From Muricea muricata (taxonomy: Eukaryota; Cnidaria; Anthozoa; Malacalcyonacea; Plexauridae), in the NCBI GenBank assembly GCA_963855995.1, contig OY979717.1, positions 43,486,107 to 43,550,106 on the forward strand: DNA of 64,000 bases, given 5' to 3'. A program made the translations under genes and the position numbers. Shown in pieces: positions 1 through 10,842 of the stretch (within the stretch, counting starts at the first letter, position 1; each line of letters opens with the position of its first letter). The notes beneath the pieces are model-generated. The model was not told the DNA's origin. It made no database searches and saw only the letters and a program-made list of their open reading frames with translations.

Positions 1-1
1 T

Positions 2-3000
2 GCTTCGCGTCATCACCGATTTATATTTAGCAAGGGGTATATACCGCACGATTCGCCAGAACGCCCTAACGATAGTAAGGATAAGGACGAAGAAACTAAA
101 ACCGAAGGGAGAACAAATTGTACCATCACTGCGGGATCTCAAATTGCAAACAGGAAACATGTTCTTCTTCAGACAGCGCGCACCATAGCAACCAATGTAG
201 ACGGCTCAAACACGTCAACAGTTCGAATACTATTTGACAGCGGCATTCAAAGATCCTATATTACCGATGATTTAAGACGAAAATTGCGCCTTAACGCGAT
301 TAAAACGGAAACATTGCATTTACACACTTTTGGCGACAACAAACACCAAAGAAAATCCTGTCAAGTATTTGATTTAGTTCTACGCAGCCGTGCTAATGAT
401 GAGACCCAGATTTCCGTCCTTAATTTCCCAGTTATTTGTTCACCCTTGCCAGCCAGTGTTGATATACTGGATTACCCACACATCCGTGAGTTAGATTTAG
501 CCGATTTTGTTGAAGGTCAAGGGTCCCAGCACGACACCATCGATGTTCTAATTTGTTCTGATTACTATTGGAACTTTGTCACCGGAGAAACGGCCCGTGG
601 GGATTCGGGCCCGGTAGCAATCAACAGCGTTTTCGGTTGGATGCTTTCTGGAAAGGTTGAATTAACCAAGAGAAGGGGAGCCAGAGGTGAAACCACGACA
701 CAGAATCTTGTTATTTCCAGCAATGAAGATTTCATTATGAACGACAACAATCAGCGAGATGATCAATTGGTTGAAGAGTTGAAAGGATTTTGGGAACTGG
801 AGACAATAGGAATCAAGGGACCTTCCCAAGTCGATGATTGTACTGCAAATGAAGGGTTTATCGAAGATATCGCATTTGATGGAAAAAATTACGAAGTCGC
901 TCTGCCCTGGAAGGGAGGTCGTTTCCCCGAGCCTGATGGCTATAACACGTTTTACAATTGTCTCCAGTCTCTTCATCGAAAGCTGCGGGCAGACCCGGCA
1001 CTTTTAAAGGAGTACGACAAAATAATTCGCCAACAACTCGAAGGAGGCATTATTGAACAGGTGCGATCTACAAAGCAACCCGCTGAAAGTGGCAACCGAG
1101 TGAACTATTTACCTCATCACCCTGTGATTCGAGGTGACAAGGACACTACGAAGGCTTGTGTCGTGTACGACGGCTCAGCAAAGAATTCGAAGGAAGAAAA
1201 ATCTTTGAACGATTGCCTCGAGATCGGTCCTAATTATACACCGCATGTTTTCGATACCGCATATTTTCGATGGAATTCAATTGGTGTTACCGCTGACATC
1301 GAGAAAGCATTTCTTAGGATTGGCATTAAAAGTTCAGATAGAGATGCGTTACGTTTCTTGTGGTTCGACGATCCAAACGAGTGCCATCCTGAATTGACGG
1401 TGTACCGATTTGAGCGATTGGTATTTGGTTTGAGACCATCCCCGGCTATTCTTGGATTCACAATTTCCCATCACCTAGACCAATATTTGCAGTCTGATTC
1501 AAAGCTCGTGTCGCTTTTAAAGGAATCATTCTACGTCGACGATTTCGTGACGGGCGAGGAAAGCGTAAAGCAATCATTCCACATCTACAAAAGGTCGAAG
1601 GAAATTATGGAAGACGTGGGGTTCAACCTACGCAAGTGGAACACCAATTCACAAGCACTTCGTGACAAAATTGAAGTACATGAACTTTCGCATGAGGCAA
1701 CTACCAACGACAAATCAACTCAAGAACATGTTAGTCATTCAATTGTTCCCGCTCATACTTCCGAAGAAGACGAATCGTACGCGAAATTGACTACTGGAAA
1801 CAATGCGACTGATCCTTCCAACAACAGCGTTGCGGTGCTTGGATCGAACTGGGATACTAAAACTGACGAACTGTTTTTCAATTTCGACAAGTAGAAGGAG
1901 GACGCCTCTGCCGTTCCAGCTACGAAGCGATCGTTTCTCAGGCTTACTGCTAAGATATTCGACCCGTTAGGCTTACTTGCACCCCTCACCATTTCCATGA
2001 AAGTCGTTTTCCAAATTTTATGCACGACCAAGGTTGATTGGGACGAAGCCCTCACCGGCGATTTACTATCGAAGTTCCAGAGTATTATACGAGAGATCTC
2101 ATATCTTCATTCAGTGCGTGTCCCAAGATGTTTCTTTGAGCTGAATTCTAAACCCATCGAAATCGAGCTCCATGATTTCAGCGATGCTTCGTCACAGGCG
2201 TATGCAGCTGTCGTCTATATCCGATCGGTTTACGAGAATGGTGGCGTGAGAGTTCAACTGGTGGCCTGTAAGACAAGAGTCGCCCCGTTGAAGAGACAAT
2301 CTATCCCTCGCCTGGAACTACTTGGAGCCGTTTTACTTGCAAGACTTTGCCATAAAATCACGAAGAAAGTTGGGGAGCTGGTAACAACGTATTGGGTAGA
2401 TTCCATGACAACTCTTTGCTGGATTAGAAACGATAAACATTGGAAACAGTACGTTCAGCACAAGGTTAACGAAGTACGCAAACTGAGCTCCACTTCCGCT
2501 TGGCGCTACTGTCCAGGACCTCAAAATCCAGCAGATTTACCCTCTCGAGGACTAAGCGCGAAAGATCTTGCTGAAAGTGATGTTTGGTGGAACGGTCCCG
2601 AATTTTTGCTCAAATCGCAAAACGAATGGCTATCGGAAAATCCATCCACCGGAAATGGTCACGATGCTGACGAAGAGGCAATCAAATCCCCGCCTAATGT
2701 AACTCACATCATGGTTCATAAGGAAGCGACACGGGTGACGGCGAGAGTGGATGAAATAATGCAAGTCGAGCGATACAGTAGTGTGCATAAACTGTTGAGA
2801 GTTACAGCGAAGGTGTTGTGCTTCATCCGGAAGGTAAAGTCGAAGACTTCCGGACCAACGCGAGAGAAAATGGCCAGCAATGATGTCGATGATTTAAAGG
2901 CAGCCGAAGTGTTATGGATTCAGGCAACCCAAAGAAATAGCTTTCCTGAAGAACTCAAGCTATTGTTCGAATTGGGAACCGACGGCGTGACCAATCCGAA

Positions 3001-3151
3001 GTCCAAAATCAAGCAGTTTGGACTGTATATTGATGACAAAGGCGTGATGCAATCTCGTGGAAAAATTAATGCGTCCTCACTGCCCCCCCCCCCCCCAATA
3101 GCAAGAATCCAATTTTCCTGCCAAGCAAGCATCCGTTTGTGGAACTGCTGA
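2..3151 (+). pseudogene. BEL/Pao pol: protease, RT, RNase H (one internal stop)
   Basis: The frame is open from base 2, with no ATG near 284 (that codon is TTG), so the protein begins upstream of the window. The protease core with a DSG active-site triplet lies around 236-245, followed by the DUF1758/A17 linker. The RT palm has FYVDD at about 1531-1545 as the catalytic YxDD box, and the region is rich in BEL-type landmarks such as LRPSPAILG. A TAG at 1892-1894 interrupts the frame; the same frame resumes at once and continues through an RNase H-like region (HDFSDASSQAY at about 2172). The frame closes at 3151 just after the poly-C run. The stop is most simply a nonsense mutation, because it falls inside a conserved region rather than at a domain boundary. 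Confidence 0.88.
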
Positions 3152-4365
3152 TCCTTCATACCCACAACCAAATTAAGCATAGTGGTGTCAGGGACACTTT
3201 AACCACGTTGAGAGAGAAATTCTGGATTCTACGCGGTCGAGAAGCAATCAAGAAGATCATTCGACACTGCGTTGTCTGCTGTAAATTTGAAGGCGGTCCC
3301 TTTAAATCGCAACCAACCCCAGACCTACCTACGATCCGAGTTTCCAACGATCCGCCATTTACTCATACTGGTTTGGACTTCGCTGGGCCGTTGTTCATTA
3401 AACCTAAGCCAAATGATAGTTATTGTCCCAGCACCAAAGTGTACGTGCTACTTCTGACTTGTGCATCGACGAGAGCTGTTCATCTGGAACTAACTCAGGG
3501 AGTTTGCGTCCAAGACTTCTTGCTTGCGTTCAGAAGGTTCGCTAGTCGTAGAGGGTTGCCAGCTACAATTACATTTGATAACGCGAAGGCTTTTAAGTCA
3601 CCCAGCAAGGAAATTTGCAAAATAATCCGATCACAAGAGGTATGGAGGTTCCTGGTGGACCGACGAGTCAAATGGCAGTTTATTGTTGAACGTGCCCCTT
3701 GGTGGGGCGGCTTCTGGGAGAGGTTGGTACGAAGCGTCAAGAGGCCTTTAAAACGCGTAATTGGTCGCTCAACTCTATCTCACGATGAACTGAACACCCT
3801 ACTGATTGAAATCGAAACGGTCATTAATGCAAGACCCCTTACATATGTTTATGACGACAAAGAGTCGAATTACAAACCATTGACTCCTTCGCATCTCATT
3901 TATGGTCGACGAATCACAAGAAACCCAAACAGTTCACATCACGAAGTTGTAAGCACTAATCGGTCGCTAACGCGACGAGCTCGACACCACAAGCTCTTAC
4001 TGGAGCAATTCATAAAGCAATGGCGGACAGAGTACCTGACCGGTTTATGTGAGCAAACATCTGCGACGGCCAGCGTTAGAGGCTCGGGTTCCTCCAAATC
4101 TGAAGGGGACATTGTAATCGTCAAGGGTGATTCGACCCCAAGGGCGTTTTGGAGACTGGCACGAGTTGAACAATTACTCTCTGGAAAGGACGGCAAGACA
4201 AGATCAGCCATTATTAAGTTAGGACGCGGCAATTCAGGTTCCACAAGGCGACCTATTGAGCTACTAATACCGATCGAAGTAAAGTCAAATTTGTCGGACA
4301 ATTCGCGAACCAAAGAAGAGTTAGCTGGTCAGGAGCATTCAACATCGGATAAAGTAACAGAATGA
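3097..4365 (+). pseudogene. BEL/Pao integrase segment, shifted frame
   Basis: This continues the pol polyprotein in another frame after the 14-C run. An HHCC-like zinc-binding head (HTHNQIKHSG and then CVVCC) precedes the DDE integrase core. The first Asp is in the stretch TGLDFAGPL and the second in ITFDNAKAF. The expected Glu is near WWGGFWERLV, a typical BEL integrase landmark. The C-terminal part is basic and ends at 4365 with TGA. It would be translated as the tail of pol, giving integration of the cDNA in the nucleus. No separate start codon is expected, so the ATG at 3139 is not meaningful. The frame break could be biological or a homopolymer miscall. Confidence 0.87.
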
Positions 4366-4520
4366 AGAAGTCGAAGAACTGCTGCAGTTGTAGGAGAATT
4401 TAAGCGAAGAGATGGAGTATTGCAGTAACAGTAATAGTTTTATAATTAGCCATTCTTCTTAGTAGTATACATTGCGTAAAGTTTATCACTTCATTGATTC
4501 AGTGAATAAACATTGGGGAG

Positions 4521-4787
4521 TGTCGTAATCGGGATATTTTATATGTTTTGTTGACGTTGGAGATTGAGCTCCTTATATTAATTATACTATTAACTTCGAT
4601 GACGTAGGTCAGTCACATGACCTTTAGGGCAAAAACTTGATATATATATATATAGGTGTTGTAATGTAAAAATTTGATTTAGTATTGTCTGTGTGTTTAA
4701 AATATATGGTCAAAGGAGACGAGGTTTGTATGCTTTATAAAATGCATTATTCTTTCAGTTACAGTGAATTAGATACAGGATCATACA
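4521..4787 (+). repeat. Putative 3' LTR of the BEL element with preceding polypurine tract
   Basis: A purine stretch ending GGGGAG (4515-4520) is followed by TGTCGTAATCGGG, a plausible LTR start with terminal TG. A TATATATATATATA run near 4642 and a TATAAA near 4736 could serve as promoter elements. The interval can end at ACA (4785-4787). The 5' LTR is outside the window, so the right boundary is a guess and no target duplication can be checked. Confidence 0.5.
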
Positions 4788-5047
4788 ACTATGGTTAATT
4801 TTTTTACTTGATTGTGGAAAACTATGTGATTTTAGTATAAATTTCCTGGTAACTATTGATTTTCCTGCACTCTGATTTGTCAAGATCCACTGTTTCTGAA
4901 GCGACAGTCACTGGTCAGTGACTATAGCTTTTTGCTTTTTGTCTTTTTTATACAGTAATAAATTTGAAGTGAATTTTTATATTATTATTGCAATGATTAT
5001 TATTTGTAACTGCCTGGAAATTTATACTAAAAGAATTAGTTGCCGAA

Positions 5048-5141
5048 GGCGAGGTGATTACAAGCCTATATTCTCGGAGCCAAAAAGCCTATATTCACTT
5101 CGCCTTCGACTTAGTGAATATAGGCTTGTAATTACCTCGCC
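5048..5141. repeat. Hairpin with 26-bp arms
   Basis: Arms 5048-5073 and 5116-5141 are complementary with a single mismatch. The arms begin GGCGAGGT at the outer edge. The spacer also repeats the words AAGCCTATATTC and CGAAGGCGA, suggesting a miniature fold-back element that suffered a local rearrangement. No target duplication is obvious. Confidence 0.7.
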
Positions 5142-5945
5142 AATTGTTAATTATTGGAATGCCTACCAATTTTACATAAGTATTCAATTTCTACTTACAT
5201 CAATAGAGATGCTGCACCCCCTGAGAGTGGAACCTACTAGGCACCCAACTGAGCAGGGTTGCCAGGTTTCTTGAATAATTAAGGCAAACCATCATTAGTG
5301 CTGTCACAAAAACAAAGAAAACAAAAGGCAAATACAATGAAAAACAAAGAGCATTGTTAAAAGTTTGGCTAATTTATGCATGCAATCTGACAACCCTGCT
5401 ACTGAGCGAAATAAGTTCAAAATTTTTCTGTGTAAACACTTGCGAGGCAGTTGCTACAATAGTATTATGTTTATATAATTTTACCTTGCCAGAGTGGCTC
5501 AAGGAGTAAACACAAGATTATATAAACATGCCTTCAAACTGTGCTGGTTTAATCAAAGGTTTGAAAAAAGCAGGCCAGCCCCCCCCCAAGGAAGAGTTTT
5601 GCACTTTGATAGGGCTTCCCTTTAAATAGAAAATTTCTTATCAAAGAAAGGAACAATGCATTTATCCATAGTATTTAAAATTTTATATCCAGATAACTGT
5701 AAAAGTAAACATTGGATCATTGGCTGCTTTTTTATTTAGTAATATTCATGACAGCAGGTGGGGTCTATTGCCTGTTTTGGAGTGAGTTTATATTAGACAT
5801 TGAGAATGTAATAATTGATAGTTCATTGACATTGAACACATTTTTAGTTTTTTTAATAATTTATTAATATTAAACACTTTTATATAATGCGGAATAAATA
5901 AACATTTATCAAAAGAGACTTTGTATTTTTAAACCTTAATTACAC

Positions 5946-6006
5946 TTAGCCAGCGTGGCAGGCTCTTGGGGGAATAACGGAAAGAAGAGCCTGCCACGCT
6001 GGCTAA
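5946..6006. mobile_element. 61-bp hairpin MITE with direct flanking repeat
   Basis: Perfect 22-bp arms (TTAGCCAGCGTGGCAGGC... at 5946-5967, complement at 5985-6006) enclose a 17-bp loop. The unit is flanked by the 7-bp direct repeat ATTACAC (5939-5945 and 6007-6013), extendable to AATTACAC if one arm base is shared. An exact direct repeat on both sides of a perfect hairpin is the signature of a very short transposed element. An 8-bp target would suggest a hAT-type mobiliser. Confidence 0.75.
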
Positions 6007-7066
6007 ATTACACTGTACAGTAGCATCTGTAGTATACATTTTTAAATGTAGTAATCTTGCATTGCATGTACAAAATTTGTCTGCACAAGTGTCTTTGCCT
6101 GCCTTTGAAGTTTGGGAACCAGGAGCTATGTTCAAAGAAGAAGAAAAGTAGAAAATACATGAAGGTTCAACATTTATGACTTGGTTTTAATGAGATATCA
6201 AATTTTATATTGATTTCATAAATATTGAGATTGCTTGAGATTAACTAAATTTAAACATATATATTTTATGTCAGATCTTGCATGTATAGTTTGCATACCG
6301 AGTCATAAATGTCAAACTCAAATAGCATATATTATTCATACAAAGTAGATTTCATGTCAAATCATCAGTGTTTATCATAGAAAGTTGACAGGGATATGCC
6401 ATGGTTCAACATTTGTGGCCAAAATATTATACCATATCACTTGACAAGTAAAATCAGCAGTGTGACAAAATCAGTAAAATTATTGCAAAATCTGTAAAAA
6501 TTAGAGTAAAATGCTAAAGTACTGTACCATAGGTCTACGTACAGTAGCGTGTTTAAGGATTAACAGGACATAATGGCAGAAAAATCATCTGACGTTAAAC
6601 AGAGTAAATACTAAAGTGGGGAACATGAGAGCACTGTTGCTCTTGAAACAAAGACAAAGTTCATCTTACTATCGGGGTTATCCTTGCTTTTGACTATGAC
6701 CACACTGATTGATTGACATATAGTAGAAAGTGTATAAACTATAATAACACAAATACATTATTAAATTTCATGTAAGTAGTATTATATATACAAAATTATT
6801 TTTGTATATTTTAAATTCCTAAGTTTTAAAGTAAAAACATGGCTGCTGGAGCAATAAGCAGTCACTGCACTGCCACTGGTATTTTCAAATGTGTGTTGTG
6901 GGCTATTAATTATTAATGGTTTGACCTGTCTTCCTCAAAACGACCAAAAGAATCGATCAAATTCAATTGCTATTGTATTAAAGTCAACACCTATGCTTTC
7001 TTACCAATTTAAAAGACAGGAAAGTAATACTTCTACCATTAATTTTTCGAAATGGACATCGGATTC

Positions 7067-7126
7067 TCCTGGTTGATGCGGCAGAACTTCACAAGCTCCT
7101 GGGTGATGCGGCAGAACTTCACAAGC
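7067..7126. repeat. Tandem duplication of 30 bp
   Basis: Two adjacent 30-bp units (7067-7096 and 7097-7126) differ at one base. The shared core is GATGCGGCAGAACTTCACAA. It lies about 0.5 kb upstream of the plus-strand gene beginning near 7.6 kb. No function can be read from it. Confidence 0.85.
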
Positions 7127-7592
7127 ACCGAAATTGTAAAATATAGCCATGCGGTACAAAGTTTATATCATTTTATTCTTCGTATTCAGCCCATAAATGT
7201 ACATCTTTTTACATAAAAATAATCACTTACTATTTACCTTTCAAATTTGAATCCCAGAATGATGATCGGTGGAGCAACTTCGCAAAAATATTTATTTTTG
7301 TACTTTCGAACGGCGTTTTTCCTATGCTTTTGATTGAAAACACGACGGACGACACTTGCCAGAGCAATTTTCGTGGCGCGTGGAATGACGTAGGCGCGGA
7401 GACACAAAAATTGAGGTTATTGAGTGCGAGTTCCCTATCTGTATATATCTTATCTGCGAAGACGGCCTTCAATTTCCGCCATCTTGGCTTCACCTAAAGA
7501 TAAGGCTATTTACCTGAAGGTATCGTTCCAGTCTTTATTGAGTTCACTGGAAACTTCAAGGAGCGAATTGATTGCCAAACAGTAGGTGTCAA

Positions 7593-7928
7593 ATGGCCAT
7601 ATTGCAAATGACCTTTGGATGTTATTTAATATGGCTTTTTCTTTTCGTGTCGCGTTGTGGCAAGTATGGACGACAGTTTAAATCGCAGTTCGATATTGGC
7701 GATGCTGAACTTAGTCAGATTGAAGAGATAGCTGCCGTTCCGAATTTAGACAGCATTAAAAGTTGTTCCTGCCGTGGTGCGTGCATGCGAGAGCGCGGAA
7801 ATAATGCGTGTCCTCGCAAATCTGTCTGGCAATATTGCTCTCGTGCTTGCCATCAAAATGATATTTTCAATACGTGCTGGAATCACAAACAGTACCAAGA
7901 AAGTGACACCGATTCAGAAGAAAGCGAG
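7593..7928 (+). CDS. Cysteine-rich exon, probably of the P2X7-domain gene
   Basis: The frame carries a cluster of cysteines in the pattern CSCRGAC, then CPRKSVWQYCSRAC, then CWNHK (about 7759-7893). This resembles a cysteine-rich zinc-binding module I associate with cnidarian genes that also carry P2X7-type domains. The exon ends in an acidic serine stretch at a GT donor (GAG|GTTTGT, 7928/7929); reading past it meets TAG at once, which favours splicing here. The first in-frame ATG is 7593, but an internal acceptor is also possible, so the 5' end is uncertain. The next recognisable exons are 9104-9226 and 9330-9806, and the intron between contains an inserted MITE. Linking these exons into one gene is inference. 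Confidence 0.5.
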
Positions 7929-8336
7929 GTTTGTAGTTTGTAGGATGTGTAAAGATTCAATAGCATTAGTCACAGAATTTAAATGGCACTTATGGCAGTG
8001 TGTGTTTGATTTGTTTAAATTTGTATTGCCCTATAGTGCCTTCGTCTGGGGTGATCAGAAGCCCCTTTATTATATACGGCCCTCTGGATTCAGGGCTCTG
8101 TTGCTCAAAGCCGAGTTAGTTCCTTTCAATCTCCGCACTGTTGTACTTCAACACTTTCATTTATTTAAAAACTTCATAAACCAAAACTACTATCGATCCA
8201 GTTTATAAATAGGCTGCTTTGAAACTCCATGCCGACTTGCTTCTTTTAGGTCAGCTATTAAATCTGATTTTTCGTCAATTCAAAGGCCTGCTTATGTACT
8301 CAAATGGTGTCATTTGCCAAATTTCACATCCCTGAG

Positions 8337-8782
8337 CATAGAAATTATAAATAACACTAGAGGAGAAATCGAGGGTAAAATGTGGGAGCGCGGCTATTGG
8401 GGGGCAAATTCAAGTCCCGGATGTTCACTCATTCACGATGTCCCAGGCAAAAAAGTCATTTTAGATGAGTTTTTCTGCTCTTTGAAATGTTTTTCCTCGT
8501 AAAAATATTGAAAATATCATTTCAGATTGTCGAAAATAATAAAAACAATTGAAAAAGTACTATTTTGGGCACAAAACCGGCAAAACGACCTCAACAACGA
8601 TGAGAAAAACATTTCATACAGATTTCTGCTGTTGCTAAGGTGGTTGCTAAGGAAGCATTAGCTCAGCCAATCAGCGCCTGGCCCAGCATCCCGGACTTGA
8701 ATTTGCCCCCAAAAAACGCGTTCCCTTTTTTTCAGTGAAAAAGATTACGATGCTTCCTCTAGTGTTATTTATAATCTCTATG
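8337..8782. mobile_element. MITE family A, copy 1 (446 bp)
   Basis: Terminal inverted repeats start CATAGARATTATAAATAACA and continue through CTAG. A second copy with the same ends and shared internal words (GACTTGAATTT, AACGCGTT) lies at 54992-55323. The flanks TCCCTGAG (8329-8336) and TCTCTGAG (8783-8790) match at 7 of 8 positions, which fits an 8-bp target duplication and hence a hAT-type mobiliser. No coding capacity. It sits inside a probable intron of the P2X7-domain gene. Confidence 0.8.
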
Positions 8783-9103
8783 TCTCTGAGCATATAAGTA
8801 GGAGCACTGCAGAATCAAAATGTGGGTTGTGGATGCAAATTAACCAGGCTTTGCATTCATTTAAACATTGCCAGAGTAGTGAGCAAAACATGATTGTATG
8901 GTTTATGGTATCCAAATTCTTATTACAAGACAGAAAATAAGAGTGAAGGGCCAGACTGGTCAGTTGAGGCAAAACCAAGAGGTCGTAGTCAAAGAACTGG
9001 GAGGACAGCTTCACGGGCACGTGCTCGTGGTAGCTCCAGACGAGCAAGCAGAGGGGTGGCAGGAACCGAGGAAAACTAGGAAAGAGCAGGTGGCAGAGGG
9101 TAA

Positions 9104-9226
9104 CGGACAGGGCGTGGGAGAAGACGTGGAAGAGGACGTGGAAGAGAACGTGGAAGAGGACGTGGGAGATTAGTGCAAGAAAACAATGCTGAACAACAGC
9201 TTGTGGCTCACGACCAACAACTCCAG
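9104..9226 (+). CDS. Arg-Gly-repeat exon of the P2X7-domain gene
   Basis: The frame encodes a run of RGRGRGRG-type repeats followed by LVQENNAEQQLVAHDQQLQ and closes on a GT donor (CAG|GTGTGT). It is in phase 0 with the next exon at 9330. RG-rich segments usually bind RNA or are methylated by PRMTs; here it is simply the linker before the zinc domain. In the same frame upstream there are stops at 9077-9079 and 9101-9103, although similar RG-type coding is visible from about 8990. So either another intron ends between 9080 and 9104, or the gene is decayed. Confidence 0.5.
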
Positions 9227-9329
9227 GTGTGTATCATGACAAGTAAATCATTTTGGGTTAATCGAACATGGAACTATGGCTTATCAATGGATTATAATTG
9301 AAATTTGACATTTATGTGTTCAATTTTAG

Positions 9330-9806
9330 AATTTAGTTTCACAGCTAAATATGGAAACCCTACAAAGGCTGGCATTAGAGTTGCTGAGAAGACAGCCAGC
9401 AGCTTTTGCTGATTTGGTTGATGGTCAATTTGTGGAAGGGGAACAACCACCAAATCCTGACGAACCAATGGATCCACCACCACAAGGTGTTCCTGATTGG
9501 TGTTTTTGTGGTAATTGTGTACAGATGCCAACTCAAGAAGACAACAAATGTTGCTGTAGGAGAGTTATGCCATGCATCACATCCAACCCCCTGTTTAACC
9601 AGCTAGTTCTGGATGGCGATGTACTGGACATAGCCATGCGATTTAGGGAAGATGTAATGGTCACCCATCACCCAAGAAACAATGAAAACTTCCGGTATGC
9701 TGCATATCGCCAGGTTGTTTTATGGCAGCATGGTCGTCTGGGCAGAGGCAACAGGGTAGTTGTACCAAGCTGCTGTGTTCTGGCTGTAAGAGCAAGATAC
9801 CCTTAA
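9330..9806 (+). CDS. P2X7-type intracellular zinc domain, terminal exon
   Basis: The exon begins after a TTTTAG acceptor (intron 9227-9329, 103 bp) and ends in TAA at 9804-9806. It encodes an acidic proline-rich linker followed by a cysteine-rich domain: WCFCGNC, KCCCRRVMPC, then YAAYRQVVLWQHGRLGRGNR and a final VVPSCCV...IRYP-like tail. This order matches the C-terminal 'ballast' domain of P2X purinoceptor 7, which in vertebrates holds a dinuclear zinc site. Cnidarians carry many genes with this domain but no channel, and no transmembrane segment precedes it here. The role is unknown; the family assignment is by motif recognition only. Confidence 0.75.
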   Translation, partial: NLVSQLNMETLQRLALELLRRQPAAFADLVDGQFVEGEQPPNPDEPMDPPPQGVPDWCFCGNCVQMPTQEDNKCCCRRVMPCITSNPLFNQLVLDGDVLDIAMRFREDVMVTHHPRNNENFRYAAYRQVVLWQHGRLGRGNRVVVPSCCVLAVRARYP

Positions 9807-9901
9807 CCAAATGGATTGTATATAGGGTTTAGACCAGCTAGGCTTTAACAATCAAACACTAGTATATCAGGTCCACATTTCATTTGAACTTTTTATTATC
9901 C

Positions 9902-10299
9902 AAGATGGGATAGACAATGATCACGTGTGTTCAGTGGAATATAGACTTTCGAGAATAAGTTAGACGACCACGAGGGCCGTAGGCCTGAGTTGGCGTCTAA
10001 CTTTTTCGAGGGAGTTTATATTCCACTGAACACGAGTGATCATTGTCTATCCATCTTAGAACATGATCACACCACAATAAATATGCCCATAAGTTTGATT
10101 CTCGTGGTTTTAAATATACTTCTATTGGTAAGCCGTGTATCTTATTAAAATGATCTATATACAACATACTAATGAGCCTATTGTTCTTCTTTGTTTTACT
10201 ACCTCATCAGTATGCTCCATATAGAATGTGTGGTCTATGGAATATAGACCACTCTCAAATACAACTTTGTGATTGGTCAAGTGGATGTGATCATGTTCT
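9902..10299. repeat. Two abutting inverted-repeat units
   Basis: Unit one (9902-10057) has arms starting AAGATGG(G)ATAGACAATGA that read through TTCAGTGGAATATA on both sides. Unit two (10058-10299) has arms AGAACATGATCACA and its complement, and holds a short internal hairpin TGGTCTAT/ATAGACCA. The units share the words TGATCA and GGAATATAGAC, so they may be related fold-back MITEs. No coding sequence. The surrounding 9807-10842 interval otherwise shows nothing I can name. Confidence 0.65.
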
Positions 10300-10842
10300 A
10301 ATTGTAAATAATTGCTTAAGGTTGGCAGTATTAATAATTTTAACTTTTAACTTTTTAATTCTAACTTTTTTTATTAATAATTAAGACTTTTCATAGCTTT
10401 TGAAATATGAATCTAATTTTATTTTCTAGTCTATTAAGAAGCACAATTTGTGGGAATTAATTTGCATCTACAGAATTTTATTCAGTATTATTTTACAGTA
10501 TTTGCTAAAGCTGCCCATACTAATGATCTGCTACCATTTTAGAACAATAGCAAGGTCATGTTCAGCAAATTGAAAGCAAAAAATACGTTTTTTAAATACC
10601 ATATTTTTCTTTTAATGTCCTGAACATGGCCTGTTTATTCTATTCTTTCATCCTTGCCACACAACCAGCCTATCAAAATATTCCCTATATTTCAAAAATA
10701 TTCCAACCCTCATGTATGTAAAAATGTTCACATGCCGAATTCTTACTAATTCCCTCTCTACTTACTGTACTTCTCTCCAACACTACTCTCATACATCATA
10801 TCGTACTGTATTTATAACATATATTGAAAGGTACATAATGGC

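Larger units (their letters stand above)
1..4787 (+). mobile_element. BEL/Pao LTR retrotransposon, 5' part cut by window edge
   Basis: An LTR retrotransposon that enters the window already inside its polyprotein. The order seen is aspartic protease, A17-type pol linker, reverse transcriptase, RNase H, zinc-binding integrase head, integrase core, polypurine tract and a putative 3' LTR. In BEL/Pao elements the DUF1758 protease and Pao-type A17 region precede the RT, which matches here. Gag and the 5' LTR lie outside the window. The coding region is interrupted by an in-frame TAG (1892-1894) and a frameshift at a run of 14 C (3083-3096), so this copy is probably inactive unless the C-run length is an assembly error. 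Confidence 0.9.
4788..7570. other. Gene-poor AT-rich region with small inverted repeats
   Basis: No coding exon was recognised in 2.8 kb. Short inverted repeats at 5048-5141, about 5468-5527 (arms ATGTTTATATAAT) and 5946-6006 are probably MITE-type insertions. Near 7476-7484 the minus strand reads AAGATGGCGG, a sequence that resembles a YY1-type site and Kozak start seen at many metazoan promoters, but the reading frame from it closes within about ten codons. Confidence 0.6.

Noticed and set aside
284-286. Start codon of the BEL polyprotein at 284
   Set aside because: The codon is TTG and the frame is open upstream to the window edge, with the DSG protease motif before it.
1892-1894. TAG in BEL pol as programmed readthrough
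   Set aside because: It falls inside a conserved domain rather than between gag and pol, and a second lesion follows; a nonsense mutation is simpler.
5490-5515. Possible tRNA-like word GCCAGAGTGGCTCAAGGAG
   Set aside because: No acceptor stem or T-loop follows; it cannot fold as a tRNA.
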